Part shown: positions 25,463 to 34,552 of the stretch, one piece after another
Layout: every line of letters starts with the position of its first letter
Numbering within the stretch: position 1 is the stretch's first letter
NCBI RefSeq assembly: GCF_009758175.1
Contig: NZ_WRPM01000080.1
Span: 1-64,000 of the forward strand
Length of the DNA: 64,000 nucleotides
Direction of reading: 5' to 3'
Source: Nesterenkonia alkaliphila
Lineage (GTDB): Bacteria > Actinomycetota > Actinomycetes > Actinomycetales > Micrococcaceae
Program-made: the position numbers and the translations under genes
The notes under the pieces: model-generated
What the model was told of the DNA's origin: nothing
Seen by the model: only the letters and a program-made list of their open reading frames with translations
Databases searched by the model: none

Positions 25463-27849
25463 CCCAGGACGCCTCCTCCCGCACCGAGGCCCAGCGCATC
25501 GAGCTGGCCATCGGCGGAATGACCTGTGCGGCCTGCGCCAACCGGGTGGAGAAGAAGCTCAACAAGCTCGAGGGCGTCACCGCCAGCGTCAACTACGCCA
25601 CGGAGAAGGCCTGGATCTCCGTCGCCGAGCCCAGCACTGCGGATGACCCTGACCGGCAGCAGTTCCTCGATACCCTCATCAGCACTGTGGAGAAGACCGG
25701 ATACACTGCAGAGCTCCCCCCGGATGTGGCAAGCGACGACGACGCCGCCGGCTCCCCAGCTGCCCGAGACCTGAAAATCCTGCGGACCCGGCTGATCATC
25801 GCCGGAATCCTCACCGCACCTGTGGTGCTCTGGGCCATGGTCCCAGCCACCCAGTTCGACTACTGGACCTGGGTCTCACTGGCGCTGAGCCTGCCGGTGG
25901 TGCTGTGGGCCGGCTGGCCCTTCCACCGCGCCGCCGCGCTCAACGCCCGCCACGCCACCGCGACTATGGACACCCTGATCTCCCTGGGTACTTTGGCTGC
26001 CTTGGGCTGGTCGCTCTACGCTCTGCTCCTGGGTCATGCCGGAGACCCGGCCATGCGCCATGAGTTCAGCCTCTTCGACGAGCCCTACTGGCTCTCGGGG
26101 CACTCCATGGGTGCTGCGAATGTGTACTTCGAGGTGGCTACTGCCGTCACCACCTTCCTGCTGCTGGGCCGATACTTCGAGAAGCGCTCCAAGGCCAGCG
26201 CCGGGGCCGCGCTGCGCTCGCTGCTGAACATGGGCGCCAAAGACGTCGCCGTGCTGAAAGAGGGCCGGGAGATCCGGCTGCCCATCAAAGAGCTCTCGGT
26301 GGATGACCAGTTTGTGGTGCGCCCGGGGGAGAAGATCGCCACCGACGGCACGGTGGTCTCCGGAGCCTCAGCAGTGGATATGTCCATGCTCACCGGAGAG
26401 TCGGTACCGGTGGAAGTTGCCCAGGGCGACCCGGTGGTCGGGGCCACCATCAACACCTCCGGCCGGCTGGTGGTCCGCGCCTCCCGCATCGGCGCTGACA
26501 CCCAGCTGGCTCAAATGGCGCAGTTGGTGGAGCAGGCCCAGTCCGGCAAGGCCGAGGTGCAGCGGCTGGCTGACCGGATCTCCGGGATCTTCGTACCCAT
26601 CGTGCTGCTGATCACCGCCGTGACCCTGGTCCTCTGGCTGATCCTGGGTGCCCCGGCCGAGGCTGCGTTCACCGCAGCGGTCGCCGTGCTGATCATCGCC
26701 TGTCCCTGCGCCCTGGGACTGGCCACCCCCACTGCGCTGCTGGTCGGCACCGGACGCGGCGCCCAGCAGGGCATTCTCATCAAAGGCCCGGAGGTGCTGG
26801 AATCCTCCCGCGGGCTCGACACCGTCGTGCTGGACAAGACCGGCACCGTCACCACCGGGGCCATGCAGGTTACCTCCCTGCTCTCCGCCAGGCAATGGGG
26901 TGGTGAGAATGAGGGCTCCCGGTTGAGCCGAGCGAAGACCAGCGCTGGTGCTGAGTCTTCCGAGGCGATTGAGGAGAGTGAGCGAAGCGACTCCCAGCTG
27001 CTGCGCCTGGCCGGCGGGCTGGAGTCCGCCTCCGAGCATCCGGTGGCTCGCGCGATCACCAATGCGGCCCGTGAGTCCCTGGGCTCCACCCAGGGCACGC
27101 TGCCGCCACCCTCCCAGTTCCGCAATCACGAGGGCCGTGGGGTATCCGGCATCGTGGAGGGTCACCAGGTGCTGATAGGCCGCCGGCACCTGATGGGAGC
27201 CCACGGCGTCGTACTCCCTGAACAGGTCAATGGACTGATCTCCCGCGCAGAGTCCCGCGGGTCCACCGCCGTGCTGGTCGCCGTGGACGGGGAGTTCTCC
27301 GGGGTGATCACCGTGGCGGACACGGTGAAGCAGACCTCCGCTGAAGCCGTGGCGCAGCTCAAGGCCCTCGGTATGGAGCCGGTGCTGCTCACCGGGGACA
27401 ACCAGGGGGCTGCACAGCGCGTGGCCGATGAGGTCGGCATCCAGCAGGTAATCGCTGAGGCTCTCCCCGAGGACAAGGTGCAGGCCGTCAAAGAGCTGCA
27501 GGCCGCAGGCAGGACCGTGGCCATGGTCGGCGACGGGGTCAACGACGCCGCTGCCCTGGCCCAGGCGGAGCTGGGGATCGCCATGGGCACAGGAACAGAT
27601 GTGGCCATCGACGCCGCCGATATCACCGTGATCCGCGGTGACCTGCGCTCAGTGGCCGATGCGGTGCGGCTGTCCAGAAAGACGCTGCGCACTATCCGGC
27701 AGAACCTCTTCTGGGCCTTCCTCTACAACACTGCGGCCATCCCCCTGGCGGCCGCAGGTCTGCTCAACCCCATGTTGGCCGGAGCCGCCATGGTGCTCTC
27801 CTCACTGTCGGTAGTGGCCAACAGCCTGCGCCTGCGCCGCTTCGGCTGA
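25459..27849 (+). CDS. copA: Copper-translocating P1B-type ATPase
   Basis: 796 residues. One N-terminal HMA domain with [11 protein letters not shown]; eight membrane segments; actuator motif TGES; transmembrane CPC in [16 protein letters not shown], marking Cu(I)/Ag(I) transport (P1B-1); phosphorylation motif [11 protein letters not shown] locus SEHPVARAI; hinge [10 protein letters not shown]. It exports copper from the cytoplasm using ATP. Oddity: after the phosphorylation loop there is a low-complexity insert ([20 protein letters not shown], then [12 protein letters not shown]) not expected in the family. It includes the DNA word TGAGCGAAGCGA (26979-26990), which recurs in a linker of the ABC gene at 63432. 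Coupled to copZ. Confidence 0.95.
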   Translation: MTQDASSRTEAQRIELAIGGMTCAACANRVEKKLNKLEGVTASVNYATEKAWISVAEPSTADDPDRQQFLDTLISTVEKTGYTAELPPDVASDDDAAGSPAARDLKILRTRLIIAGILTAPVVLWAMVPATQFDYWTWVSLALSLPVVLWAGWPFHRAAALNARHATATMDTLISLGTLAALGWSLYALLLGHAGDPAMRHEFSLFDEPYWLSGHSMGAANVYFEVATAVTTFLLLGRYFEKRSKASAGAALRSLLNMGAKDVAVLKEGREIRLPIKELSVDDQFVVRPGEKIATDGTVVSGASAVDMSMLTGESVPVEVAQGDPVVGATINTSGRLVVRASRIGADTQLAQMAQLVEQAQSGKAEVQRLADRISGIFVPIVLLITAVTLVLWLILGAPAEAAFTAAVAVLIIACPCALGLATPTALLVGTGRGAQQGILIKGPEVLESSRGLDTVVLDKTGTVTTGAMQVTSLLSARQWGGENEGSRLSRAKTSAGAESSEAIEESERSDSQLLRLAGGLESASEHPVARAITNAARESLGSTQGTLPPPSQFRNHEGRGVSGIVEGHQVLIGRRHLMGAHGVVLPEQVNGLISRAESRGSTAVLVAVDGEFSGVITVADTVKQTSAEAVAQLKALGMEPVLLTGDNQGAAQRVADEVGIQQVIAEALPEDKVQAVKELQAAGRTVAMVGDGVNDAAALAQAELGIAMGTGTDVAIDAADITVIRGDLRSVADAVRLSRKTLRTIRQNLFWAFLYNTAAIPLAAAGLLNPMLAGAAMVLSSLSVVANSLRLRRFG

Positions 27850-27865
27850 ACTGCGGCCCCCGTTC

Positions 27866-27871
27866 TAGAAT
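27866..27871 (+). promoter_or_regulatory. -10 box TAGAAT for the first DMT exporter
   Basis: TAGAAT ends 7 nt before the GTG at 27878. No usable Shine-Dalgarno spacing exists, so a leaderless start is likely; the -35 is poor. Confidence 0.5.
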
Positions 27872-27877
27872 GCGGAA

Positions 27878-28780
27878 GTGATTACTCCCGGGCGCGGTGT
27901 GGCGCTGATGCTGCTGGGTTCGCTGGCCATGGCGGGCTCGGCCTCCATCATCTTCAACCTCGGTGCCGAGCCGATGACTGTGGCAGCCTTCCGCTGCCTG
28001 CTGGCCGTTCCTATGCTGCTGCCTCTGGTGCTCTGGGAGCTGCGCCGGGTGGACCGGGGCCAGGCGCTGCCCAAGTCCACCCTGATCGGGGCGGCCGTGG
28101 CCGGGGTGGCCATCGGGGTGGACTACAGCTTCTACAACACCTCCATCGGACTGATCGGCCCGGGCCTGGCAACAGTGCTGATCAATATCCAGATTGTGAT
28201 CCTCCCGCTGATCGCCTGGGCGCTGGAGGGCACCCGGCCTATGAAGCAGCTGGCGGTGATCGTGCCGCTGATGGTGCTGGGGGTGGCGTTTGCGGCAGGT
28301 GCATTCGACGACGCCGCCCTCAACTGGTTCGGCATTGTGGCCGGGCTGATTGCCGGGGTCGCCTATGCCAGCTATCTGGCCATCATCCGCAGGACCTCCC
28401 CGCCCACTATCCGACCCGCTCCGTTCACGGTAGTGACCATCGTCTGCCTCACCGCCGGGCTCACTGCCGGTGGTGCCGCCGTGGTCTCCGGCCGCTTTGA
28501 GCTGCCGGGCGCCGGGGTCGACTGGCTCTGGCTGGTCGCCCTGGCCTTCGTGGGGCAGGTGGTGGTCTACCTGTGCTTCAACATTGCGATGACCGGTCTC
28601 AACGAGGTGCTGGCCAGCACCCTGATGCTGACCGGGCCGATCTTCGCGATCCTGCTCGGCGTGCTGCTGTTCAGCGACATCCCCACGGCCTGGCAGTTGG
28701 CCGGATGCGCAATGATCATCGCCGGAGCCTGGTGGGCCGCCGCGGCGCAGCGGCGCAATCATCAGGCCGGCGGAGAATAG
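27878..28780 (+). CDS. EamA/DMT-family transporter
   Basis: 300 residues with ten predicted membrane helices in two EamA repeats, the second beginning near AGLIAGVAYASYLAIIRR. The first repeat starts GVALMLLGSLAMAGSASIIF. DMT proteins export amino acids, metabolites or drugs; the substrate is unknown. GTG start follows a -10 box by 7 nt. The next gene, another DMT protein, begins 5 bp after the stop (GTG 28785), so the two are in one transcript. Two EamA genes in tandem may form independent exporters. Confidence 0.85.
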   Translation: MITPGRGVALMLLGSLAMAGSASIIFNLGAEPMTVAAFRCLLAVPMLLPLVLWELRRVDRGQALPKSTLIGAAVAGVAIGVDYSFYNTSIGLIGPGLATVLINIQIVILPLIAWALEGTRPMKQLAVIVPLMVLGVAFAAGAFDDAALNWFGIVAGLIAGVAYASYLAIIRRTSPPTIRPAPFTVVTIVCLTAGLTAGGAAVVSGRFELPGAGVDWLWLVALAFVGQVVVYLCFNIAMTGLNEVLASTLMLTGPIFAILLGVLLFSDIPTAWQLAGCAMIIAGAWWAAAAQRRNHQAGGE

Positions 28781-28784
28781 TGCA

Positions 28785-29702
28785 GTGAGCAGCAGACTCG
28801 AAGGTAGGCCGGGGCGGGGATTCGCCCTCATCGCTACCAGTGCGGCCAGTACCCAGACCGGGGCTGCGGTGGGGTCCTTCGCCTTCGGCACCCTGGGCCC
28901 CTTGGGGGTGGTGGCCGTGCGGCAGATTGCCGCTGCGATAGCTCTGTGCTCCATCTCCCGCCCTTCATTGCGCAGCTTCACCGCCTCGCAGTGGAGGGCG
29001 GTGGCGCTGCTGGCCTTCTTCTTCGCCACGATGAACGCCGCCCTCTACACCGCCCTGGATCGGATCGGACTGGGCATGGCGGTGACCATTGAATTCCTGG
29101 GACCGCTGGGGGTCGCCATCTGGTCCTCCCGCCGAGGCCGGGACATCTGCGCGGCCGGACTGGCGCTGCTAGGGGTGATCGTGCTGACTCGGCCCAGCCC
29201 CACCACCGACTTTCTGGGCATCGGTATTGCTCTGGTCGCTGCCGTTTGTTGGGCCGGCTATATCCTCACCAACCGGGTGGTGGGTCAGCGAGTCCAGGGG
29301 GTGCAGGGCACTGCAGCGGCCACCATCCTCTCCTCGCTGGGCATGTTGCCAGTCCTGGCCATCATCGTCTGGCATCTCCAGCCCCCGTTCGAGGCCTACC
29401 TCTTCGCGGCAGTGGCCGGGCTGCTCTCCACAGCGGTGCCCTACGCCTTGGACCTGATCGTCCTGCGGCACATCAGCCCGCTGGTCTTCGGGGTCGGGAT
29501 GTCGCTGAACCCTCTGTTCGCTGCCGTGATCGGACTGCTTCTGCTCCAGGAGCAGCTGCCGCTGATTGCCTGGGGCGGGATCCTGCTGGTGGTGCTCAGC
29601 AATGGTCTGACCCTGACCGGAACAGGTTCCGCCGCCGGTGCTGCCCCCCATGTGAAGATGCTCAGGCGCCGCTGGCGCCGCCGGCCCCGGAGGAGCACCT
29701 GA
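28785..29702 (+). CDS. EamA/DMT-family transporter, RhtA-like
   Basis: 305 residues, ten membrane helices. It contains RhtA-like features: AAVGSFAFGTLGPLGVVAVRQ, TALDRIGLGMAVTIEFLGPLGVA and VPYALDLIVLRHISPLVFGVG, which match threonine/homoserine-exporter-type DMT proteins. The C-terminus is highly basic (KMLRRRWRRRPRRST), consistent with a cytoplasmic end. The start GTG follows the upstream DMT gene by 5 bp. It converges with the Nudix gene, 16 bp apart. Confidence 0.85.
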   Translation: MSSRLEGRPGRGFALIATSAASTQTGAAVGSFAFGTLGPLGVVAVRQIAAAIALCSISRPSLRSFTASQWRAVALLAFFFATMNAALYTALDRIGLGMAVTIEFLGPLGVAIWSSRRGRDICAAGLALLGVIVLTRPSPTTDFLGIGIALVAAVCWAGYILTNRVVGQRVQGVQGTAAATILSSLGMLPVLAIIVWHLQPPFEAYLFAAVAGLLSTAVPYALDLIVLRHISPLVFGVGMSLNPLFAAVIGLLLLQEQLPLIAWGGILLVVLSNGLTLTGTGSAAGAAPHVKMLRRRWRRRPRRST

Positions 29703-29718
29703 GGGTGTGGGCTGCGGG

Positions 29719-30153
29719 TCAGCGGATCAGACCGGCCAATCTGCGGGCAGTGTCGATGAGCTCCACCCGTTTCAGACTGTCGATCTCGGGTTGGGTGAAC
29801 CAGGCGACGTCGTCTGTGGAGCCCTCGGCCTCTGCGGTGAGCTGTCCGCCGGTGATATGTGCCCGGTAGACGATCCGGAGGTTCTGCAGGGGGATACCTG
29901 CCCGCTTGGACTTCTTCAGCCGCTTCTCACCAGGGACCACCAGATTGTCGATGCCCAGCAGCTCGTCAATCTCCACGTGATATCCGGACTCTTCGAAGAC
30001 TTCGCGGACCGCGGCATTAGCCGGATCCTCTCCGGGGTCGATGCCGCCGCCGGGCAGGGCCCAGCGATGATCGAACTCAGCGGTCAGGCGCGGCAGCAGC
30101 ATCCGCCCCGTCTCATCGGTGATAACCGCATAGGCGGCGATGCGAATGTCCAT
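29719..30153 (-). CDS. Nudix hydrolase
   Basis: 144 residues. The Nudix box is complete: GGGIDPGEDPANAAVREVFEESGY (shown only in part here: GGGIDPGE, then REVFEESG), matching Gx5Ex7REUxEExGU with metal-binding Glu residues. Nudix enzymes hydrolyse a nucleoside diphosphate linked to another group; the substrate cannot be told. TAGCGT ends 8 nt before the ATG at 30153, suggesting a leaderless transcript. It is alone on its strand before LysE. Confidence 0.88.
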   Translation of the reverse strand: MDIRIAAYAVITDETGRMLLPRLTAEFDHRWALPGGGIDPGEDPANAAVREVFEESGYHVEIDELLGIDNLVVPGEKRLKKSKRAGIPLQNLRIVYRAHITGGQLTAEAEGSTDDVAWFTQPEIDSLKRVELIDTARRLAGLIR

Positions 30154-30224
30154 AGCTGCGACGCTATCAATTCAGCTGCCTGAGCGGTTGTGCGGGCCAG
30201 GTCGTGACGTGCGCGCCGCTGGGA

Positions 30225-30836
30225 CTAGGGAACCGACTCCCAGATCTCGATCACAGCCGGGATGAGTGATACCACCAGCAGCCCGGCCATGACTACGTTG
30301 AACGCCCGCATGTGGGCCGGTTTGGATATCACCTTGCCGGCGCCGACGCCCAGCAGCGCCCATACGGCTGTACACGGGGTGCTGAAGAGCAGCGCGACGA
30401 GGGCGATCATCAGCACCTCGGCAAAGAAGTTCTCCCAGAACCCGGTGTAGGTGGACACCGCGGCCACCACCAAGGTCCAGGCTTTGGGGTTGACGAACTG
30501 GAACAGCGCCATCTGCACGAACCCCGGTGGTCTGCCCTGCCCACGGGCCTGCACATCAGTGGGGGCCGCAGCAATATGCCATGCCAACCACAGCAGGTAG
30601 AGCACCCCGATGGGCCGCAGCACATCCAAGACCCAGGGCCATTGGGTGAGCACTCCGCCCAGCCCCAGGCCCACCAGGATCAGCATCACCGGGAACCCCA
30701 CATTGACCCCGGCGATGCACGGGATTGTGCGCCGGAACCCGTAGTTGGCCCCGGAGGCCATGGCAATCGTGTTATTCGGTCCCGGTGTCCCGGCTCCGGC
30801 TAGGAAGAACAGGATCAGCGGCAGAAACGTCGTCAC
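30225..30836 (-). CDS. LysE/RhtB-family amino acid exporter
   Basis: 203 residues, six predicted membrane helices. The N-terminal family signature GTPGPNNTIAMASGANYGFR is present, followed by GVNVGFPVMLILVGLGLG and a C-terminal Trp/Gly-rich end. LysE-type proteins export amino acids or their analogues. Start is a GTG at 30836. Its -10-like TAGGTT overlaps the TAG stop of the upstream DMT gene, so it could be expressed both from that operon and from its own leaderless promoter. Confidence 0.87.
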   Translation of the reverse strand: MTTFLPLILFFLAGAGTPGPNNTIAMASGANYGFRRTIPCIAGVNVGFPVMLILVGLGLGGVLTQWPWVLDVLRPIGVLYLLWLAWHIAAAPTDVQARGQGRPPGFVQMALFQFVNPKAWTLVVAAVSTYTGFWENFFAEVLMIALVALLFSTPCTAVWALLGVGAGKVISKPAHMRAFNVVMAGLLVVSLIPAVIEIWESVP

Positions 30837-30845
30837 AGTCAGAAC

Positions 30846-31844
30846 CTACTTCCCCGCCGTGAGAACGGCATCCTCAGTGCAGCTTTTTCCACCAGCCGGA
30901 CTCATCCTGCGCCGGCTGAGGAGCCGGGAGTTCACCGCCGCAGCCGCACAGAGGATGACGATGCCGCCGCCCCCTACCGTCAACATTGTCAGCGGCTCGC
31001 CCAACAGCAGGGCAGCCCAGCACAGACTCATCACCGGCTGCACCAGCTGAACCTGGCTGATCCGGGATACCGGACCGATGCCCAGCCCCCGGTACCAGGC
31101 GAAGAAGCCTAGGAACATGGACATTACGCCCAGATAGAGGAACGCTCCCCACTGCGCGGCAGTGCCCGAGGGCGGCTGGTGCAGCGCAGCCAGCACAGTG
31201 AGCACCACCATCAGCGGAAGGCTCATCACCAGGGCCCAGGAGATGGTCTGCCAGGCGCCGAGTTCGCGGGCCAGCAGGCCCCCTTCGGCGTATCCGAAGG
31301 CAGCCACGATCACAGCAGCCAGCAGCAGCAGATCAGACCAGTGCAGTCCGCCGAATCCCCCACCGTGAACGGCGGAGAAGCACACTGCGGCCACGGCCCC
31401 GCATCCGGTGGCTATCCAGAAGAGCACACCGGGGCGCTCCTTGGCCCGCAGCACGGCCACCACTGCAGTGGCCGCCGGAAGCAGCGCGATGACCACTGCC
31501 CCATGGCTTGCGGTGGAGACGGTCAGGGCGTAGGAGGTCAGTACCGGGAAGCCGAGGACTATCCCTGCTGCCACCACTGCCAAACGGGCCCACTGCCTGG
31601 TGCGGGGAAGCCGCTGCCGCAGCAGTCCCAGCGCTAGTGCTGCGAGCACCCCAGCGATCACGGCTCGGCCGGTGCCTACGAACATGGCGTTCAGGCCATC
31701 ATCCGCCACGGCGATCCGGGTGAGGGGAACGGTGAGTGAGAAGATCCCCACCCCCAGGAGGCCCCATAGGACGCCTTGGGCGGGAGACCCCGGTGTGAGT
31801 AGCGGTGTCGGGCTAGAAGAAGTAGCGCTACTATCTATTTTCAT
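30846..31844 (-). CDS. EamA/DMT-family transporter divergent from a MocR regulator
   Basis: 332 residues, ten membrane helices in two EamA repeats (AQGVLWGLLGVGIFSLTVPL at the start; WSDLLLLAAVIVAAFGYAEG at the second). Signature SRISQVQLVQPVMSLCWAALLLGEPL is EamA-like. Its ATG overlaps the start codon of the divergent MocR-type gene within CATG (31842-31845). A -10-like TATCCT on the minus strand (31850-31855) lies inside the opposite coding region. MocR regulators often control a neighbouring transporter, so this exporter is the probable target. The LysE gene follows 9 bp downstream on the same strand. Confidence 0.85.
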   Translation of the reverse strand: MKIDSSATSSSPTPLLTPGSPAQGVLWGLLGVGIFSLTVPLTRIAVADDGLNAMFVGTGRAVIAGVLAALALGLLRQRLPRTRQWARLAVVAAGIVLGFPVLTSYALTVSTASHGAVVIALLPAATAVVAVLRAKERPGVLFWIATGCGAVAAVCFSAVHGGGFGGLHWSDLLLLAAVIVAAFGYAEGGLLARELGAWQTISWALVMSLPLMVVLTVLAALHQPPSGTAAQWGAFLYLGVMSMFLGFFAWYRGLGIGPVSRISQVQLVQPVMSLCWAALLLGEPLTMLTVGGGGIVILCAAAAVNSRLLSRRRMSPAGGKSCTEDAVLTAGK

Positions 31845-31855
31845 GCAACAGGATA
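31821..31855. promoter_or_regulatory. Overlapping divergent start codons with palindromic site
   Basis: The palindrome AGTAGCGCTACT (31821-31832) precedes TATCTATTTT and CATG, in which the ATGs of both divergent genes overlap. On the minus strand TATCCT (31850-31855) ends 6 nt from its ATG; on the plus strand TACTAT/TATCTA lie 6-9 nt before its ATG. Each promoter therefore lies largely inside the other gene, so the regulator can act on both at one site. Confidence 0.5.
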
Positions 31856-33240
31856 GCAGTCAGCGGATCATCCAGGGACTCTGCCGATGGATCGATGCCG
31901 CATCGCCGGGGGCCAAGCTGCCCAGCACCCGCAGCCTGGTTGCGGAGTACTCCGCCAGTCCGGTCACCGTGCAGAAGGCGCTGCGCAGCCTGGCCGCGCA
32001 GGGGCGGGTAGAGACTAGGCCGGGGGTGGGCACCTTTGTGCGCTCAGTCCGGCTGGCCCGGGCTCATGACTACTCCTGGCAGACCGGTGCACTGGGTGCC
32101 GGCCGTAGCCGCTCAGTGCAGATGGCCGCCGCACTGCGCCCGGCCCGCCCCGGCACTATTGATCTCAGCTCAGGGTTTCCTGATCCGCAGCTGCTGCCGG
32201 AGCGGCTGATCCGCGCCGCCTTCAGCCGAGCCGCGCGGAACCGTTCCTTCCTGACCGGCCCCGCGCCTGCTGGGATGCAAGAGCTGCGCGCCTGGTTCGC
32301 TGCGGAGCTGGCTGCCCAGGTGCCCGCCTCGCTGGCCGCGCCCACCCCGGATGACGTCGTCATCTTTCCTGGCAGCCAGGGCGGGCTCAGTGCCGCCTTC
32401 CGTTCCCTGGCCGGGCCGGGGGAGCCGCTGATCATGGAATCACCTACCTACTGGGGTGCGATCCTGGCCGCGGCACAGGCGAATGTGGAGATCGTGCCGA
32501 TCCCTAGCTCCTCTGAGGGGCCGGACCCGGCTGATCTGGAGCGGGCCTTCGCGCAGACCGGCGCCCGGGCGTTCTATGCCCAGCCCAACTATGCCAATCC
32601 CACCGGCGCGCAGTGGAGCCGGGAGCGGGGCCAGCAGGTGCTGGAGACGGTCCGCCGGCATAAAGCCTTCCTCATCGAGGATGACTGGGCCCATGACTTC
32701 GGCATCGATTCGCAGCCTCAGCCGCTGGCCGCCCAGGATGAAGCTGGTCATGTGGTCTATCTGCGCTCGCTGACCAAAAGCGTCTCCTCTGCGGTCCGGG
32801 TGGCCGGAGTAGTGGCCCGCGGCCCGGTCCGGGACCGACTGCTGCATGCCGCTCAGTCGGAGTCCATCTACGTCAGCGATATGCTCCAAGCCGTGGCCCT
32901 GGATGTGGTCAGCCAGCCTGCCTGGAAGAGCCACCTGCGCGATGTCACCGAGCAGTTGGGCTCGCGGCGCGACCTGCTGCTGCGCAGCCTCGCCGAGTCT
33001 GCGCCCCAGCTGAGCGTGGCGACCCGGCCCAAAGGTGGGCTGAACCTCTGGGCGCGGCTGCCCGACGGGGTGGACCTGGATCAGTTCGCCCGCCGGGCTG
33101 AGATGGAGGGGGTCAGCCTGGTGCCCGGAGATGAGCTGTTCCCCGCCGAGCCGGTGGCCCCCTATGTGCGCCTGACCTATGCCGGGCGCGATCCAGGCAG
33201 CTACCCAAAGGCGGCCCAGATGCTCGGCCGCCTGCTCTGA
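31843..33240 (+). CDS. MocR/PdxR-type regulator (GntR helix-turn-helix fused to aminotransferase domain)
   Basis: 465 residues. Residues 1-70 form a GntR winged helix (GAKLPSTRSLVAEYSASPVTVQKALRSL in two parts around TRSL and VTVQKAL). From ~100 the protein is a fold-type-I aminotransferase domain: YAQPNYANPTG, IEDDWAHDFG, and the PLP Lys in YLRSLTKSVSSAVR. MocR proteins bind PLP or an amino acid adduct and regulate adjacent genes. The long upstream frame from 31600 is antisense to the transporter and is rejected; ATG 31843 is the natural domain start. It has no Shine-Dalgarno and is probably leaderless. It probably controls the divergent DMT exporter. Confidence 0.87.
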   Translation: MQQDSSQRIIQGLCRWIDAASPGAKLPSTRSLVAEYSASPVTVQKALRSLAAQGRVETRPGVGTFVRSVRLARAHDYSWQTGALGAGRSRSVQMAAALRPARPGTIDLSSGFPDPQLLPERLIRAAFSRAARNRSFLTGPAPAGMQELRAWFAAELAAQVPASLAAPTPDDVVIFPGSQGGLSAAFRSLAGPGEPLIMESPTYWGAILAAAQANVEIVPIPSSSEGPDPADLERAFAQTGARAFYAQPNYANPTGAQWSRERGQQVLETVRRHKAFLIEDDWAHDFGIDSQPQPLAAQDEAGHVVYLRSLTKSVSSAVRVAGVVARGPVRDRLLHAAQSESIYVSDMLQAVALDVVSQPAWKSHLRDVTEQLGSRRDLLLRSLAESAPQLSVATRPKGGLNLWARLPDGVDLDQFARRAEMEGVSLVPGDELFPAEPVAPYVRLTYAGRDPGSYPKAAQMLGRLL

Positions 33241-33364
33241 GGGCCTCGCCGCGTTGGCTGCGCAGCCTGTGCGGTACTTCGCGGGCATATCAGCCAGAAA
33301 TGCTGCACACACTGCGCACTCGATGGCTGGTGGGCGGCGGCGGAGGACGTCTGCGGGGGAAGAC

Positions 33365-33451
33365 GGCACCGGGTTGCGGCTGCGGCGGAGTGAGGCACCG
33401 GGTCGCGGCATCGGGGGACGGAAGCACCGGCTCAGGCAGCGGGAGAGCGGC
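33365..33451. repeat. Three imperfect 29-bp tandem repeats
   Basis: Units at 33365-33393, 33394-33422 and 33423-33451 begin GGCACCGGG, GGCACCGGG and AGCACCGGC and continue with a shared GCGG-rich pattern. They fill the gap between the convergent MocR and LysR genes, ending three nt from the LysR stop. Function unknown; they may be a decayed coding end or slippage product. Confidence 0.6.
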
Positions 33452-33454
33452 AGC

Positions 33455-34423
33455 TCAGGGCAGCGCAGCGTTGAAGGCCTGGGTCAGGGCCGCACGGCAG
33501 GCTGTCACCGCCGGTGACTCCGTGGAGGAGCGGCGGGCTGTGGTGAAGATGGTGCGCACCGGATCCTGAGGCAGCGGTTTGAGAACCACGCCGGGTTGGG
33601 CTGAGTCACGCTCGGCCCCGGCTCCACCCCAGCCGGGGCGATTGACAGGGGTGAGCGCAGCGCCGCTGCCCAGCCCCCGGCCGTTGAGGAACAGCTCGGG
33701 CAGGATGCCCACCGCCAGGCCCGCGCCGATCAGGCGCAGATGCGAGCTCAAGTCATCAGTGGTGAACCGGATATCCGGTTCAAAGCCCAGCGCCCGGCAC
33801 TGCTGCAGCGACCACTGCCGGGAGGCGGTGCCGGCCGGCTCCATCACCCAGGGATAGGCATCCAGATCCTCAGGCTCCAGCTGAGCCAACTGCGGCGGAA
33901 CCACCAGCCAGAGCCGATCGGTGCCCAGCGGCACTACTTCGAACTCCGCCTGCTGGGGTCGGCTGATCCCTGGGTACTGCTCGGCCACCACCAGGTCATG
34001 ACGCCGCCCGGCCAAGTCAAACAGCGCCTGCTCCGGGGGAGCCTGGACCACCTCCACCCGCAGCTCCGGGTGCTGGGCCTTCAGCTGACTCAGCGCAGCA
34101 GGCACCAGGGCCAGGCCCACCGACTGGAACACCGACAGCCTCAGCAGCCCGCCCAGCTCCGGCTCCGCGGAGGACAGGCTGCGCAGTGCCTCATCCTGCA
34201 TATCCAGCATCGCCTTGGCGTGCTCGGCCAGCCGCAGCCCGGCAGTGGTGAGCTGCAGGGTCCGGCCGCTGCGCTGAAAAAGTGAGGCCGCGGCGTCGTG
34301 CTCCAACTGGGCCAGCTGCTGGGAGACCGTGGAGGCGCTGTAGCCCAGAGCGGCGGCCACCCCTGAGACCGTCCCGCGCAGCCGGAACTCATGCAGCAGA
34401 TGCAGGCGGTGAAGGTTGAGCAT
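33455..34423 (-). CDS. LysR-family transcriptional regulator, divergent from putA
   Basis: 322 residues. N-terminal winged helix (LHEFRLRGTVSGVAAALGYS then ASTVSQQLAQLE), linker helix, and a periplasmic-binding-protein-like effector domain (LRLSVFQSVGLALVPAALSQ; AGLAVGILPELFL). The annotated start is ATG 34423, where TATGGT ends 7 nt upstream; the longer open frame to 35056 runs antisense to putA and is rejected. Position suggests it regulates putA, with proline or P5C as likely effector. A TTCGG/CCGAA inverted repeat near 34469-34483 between the two genes could be its site. Confidence 0.87.
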   Translation of the reverse strand: MLNLHRLHLLHEFRLRGTVSGVAAALGYSASTVSQQLAQLEHDAAASLFQRSGRTLQLTTAGLRLAEHAKAMLDMQDEALRSLSSAEPELGGLLRLSVFQSVGLALVPAALSQLKAQHPELRVEVVQAPPEQALFDLAGRRHDLVVAEQYPGISRPQQAEFEVVPLGTDRLWLVVPPQLAQLEPEDLDAYPWVMEPAGTASRQWSLQQCRALGFEPDIRFTTDDLSSHLRLIGAGLAVGILPELFLNGRGLGSGAALTPVNRPGWGGAGAERDSAQPGVVLKPLPQDPVRTIFTTARRSSTESPAVTACRAALTQAFNAALP

Positions 34424-34552
34424 GATCAGACCATACCGATAATCCGATGCTTCCAGAAGATGCCATTCGGTTTTCCCGAAAGCTCGGCGGCCTCTCCGTA
34501 CCCTGGGAACAGGCCACCCCCCGGCCAGCCGGACTAGGAGAGGACCCTTCCG

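Noticed and set aside
31600-31842. Long N-terminal extension of the MocR regulator
   Set aside because: The frame is antisense to the DMT exporter gene; the GntR domain begins naturally at ATG 31843.
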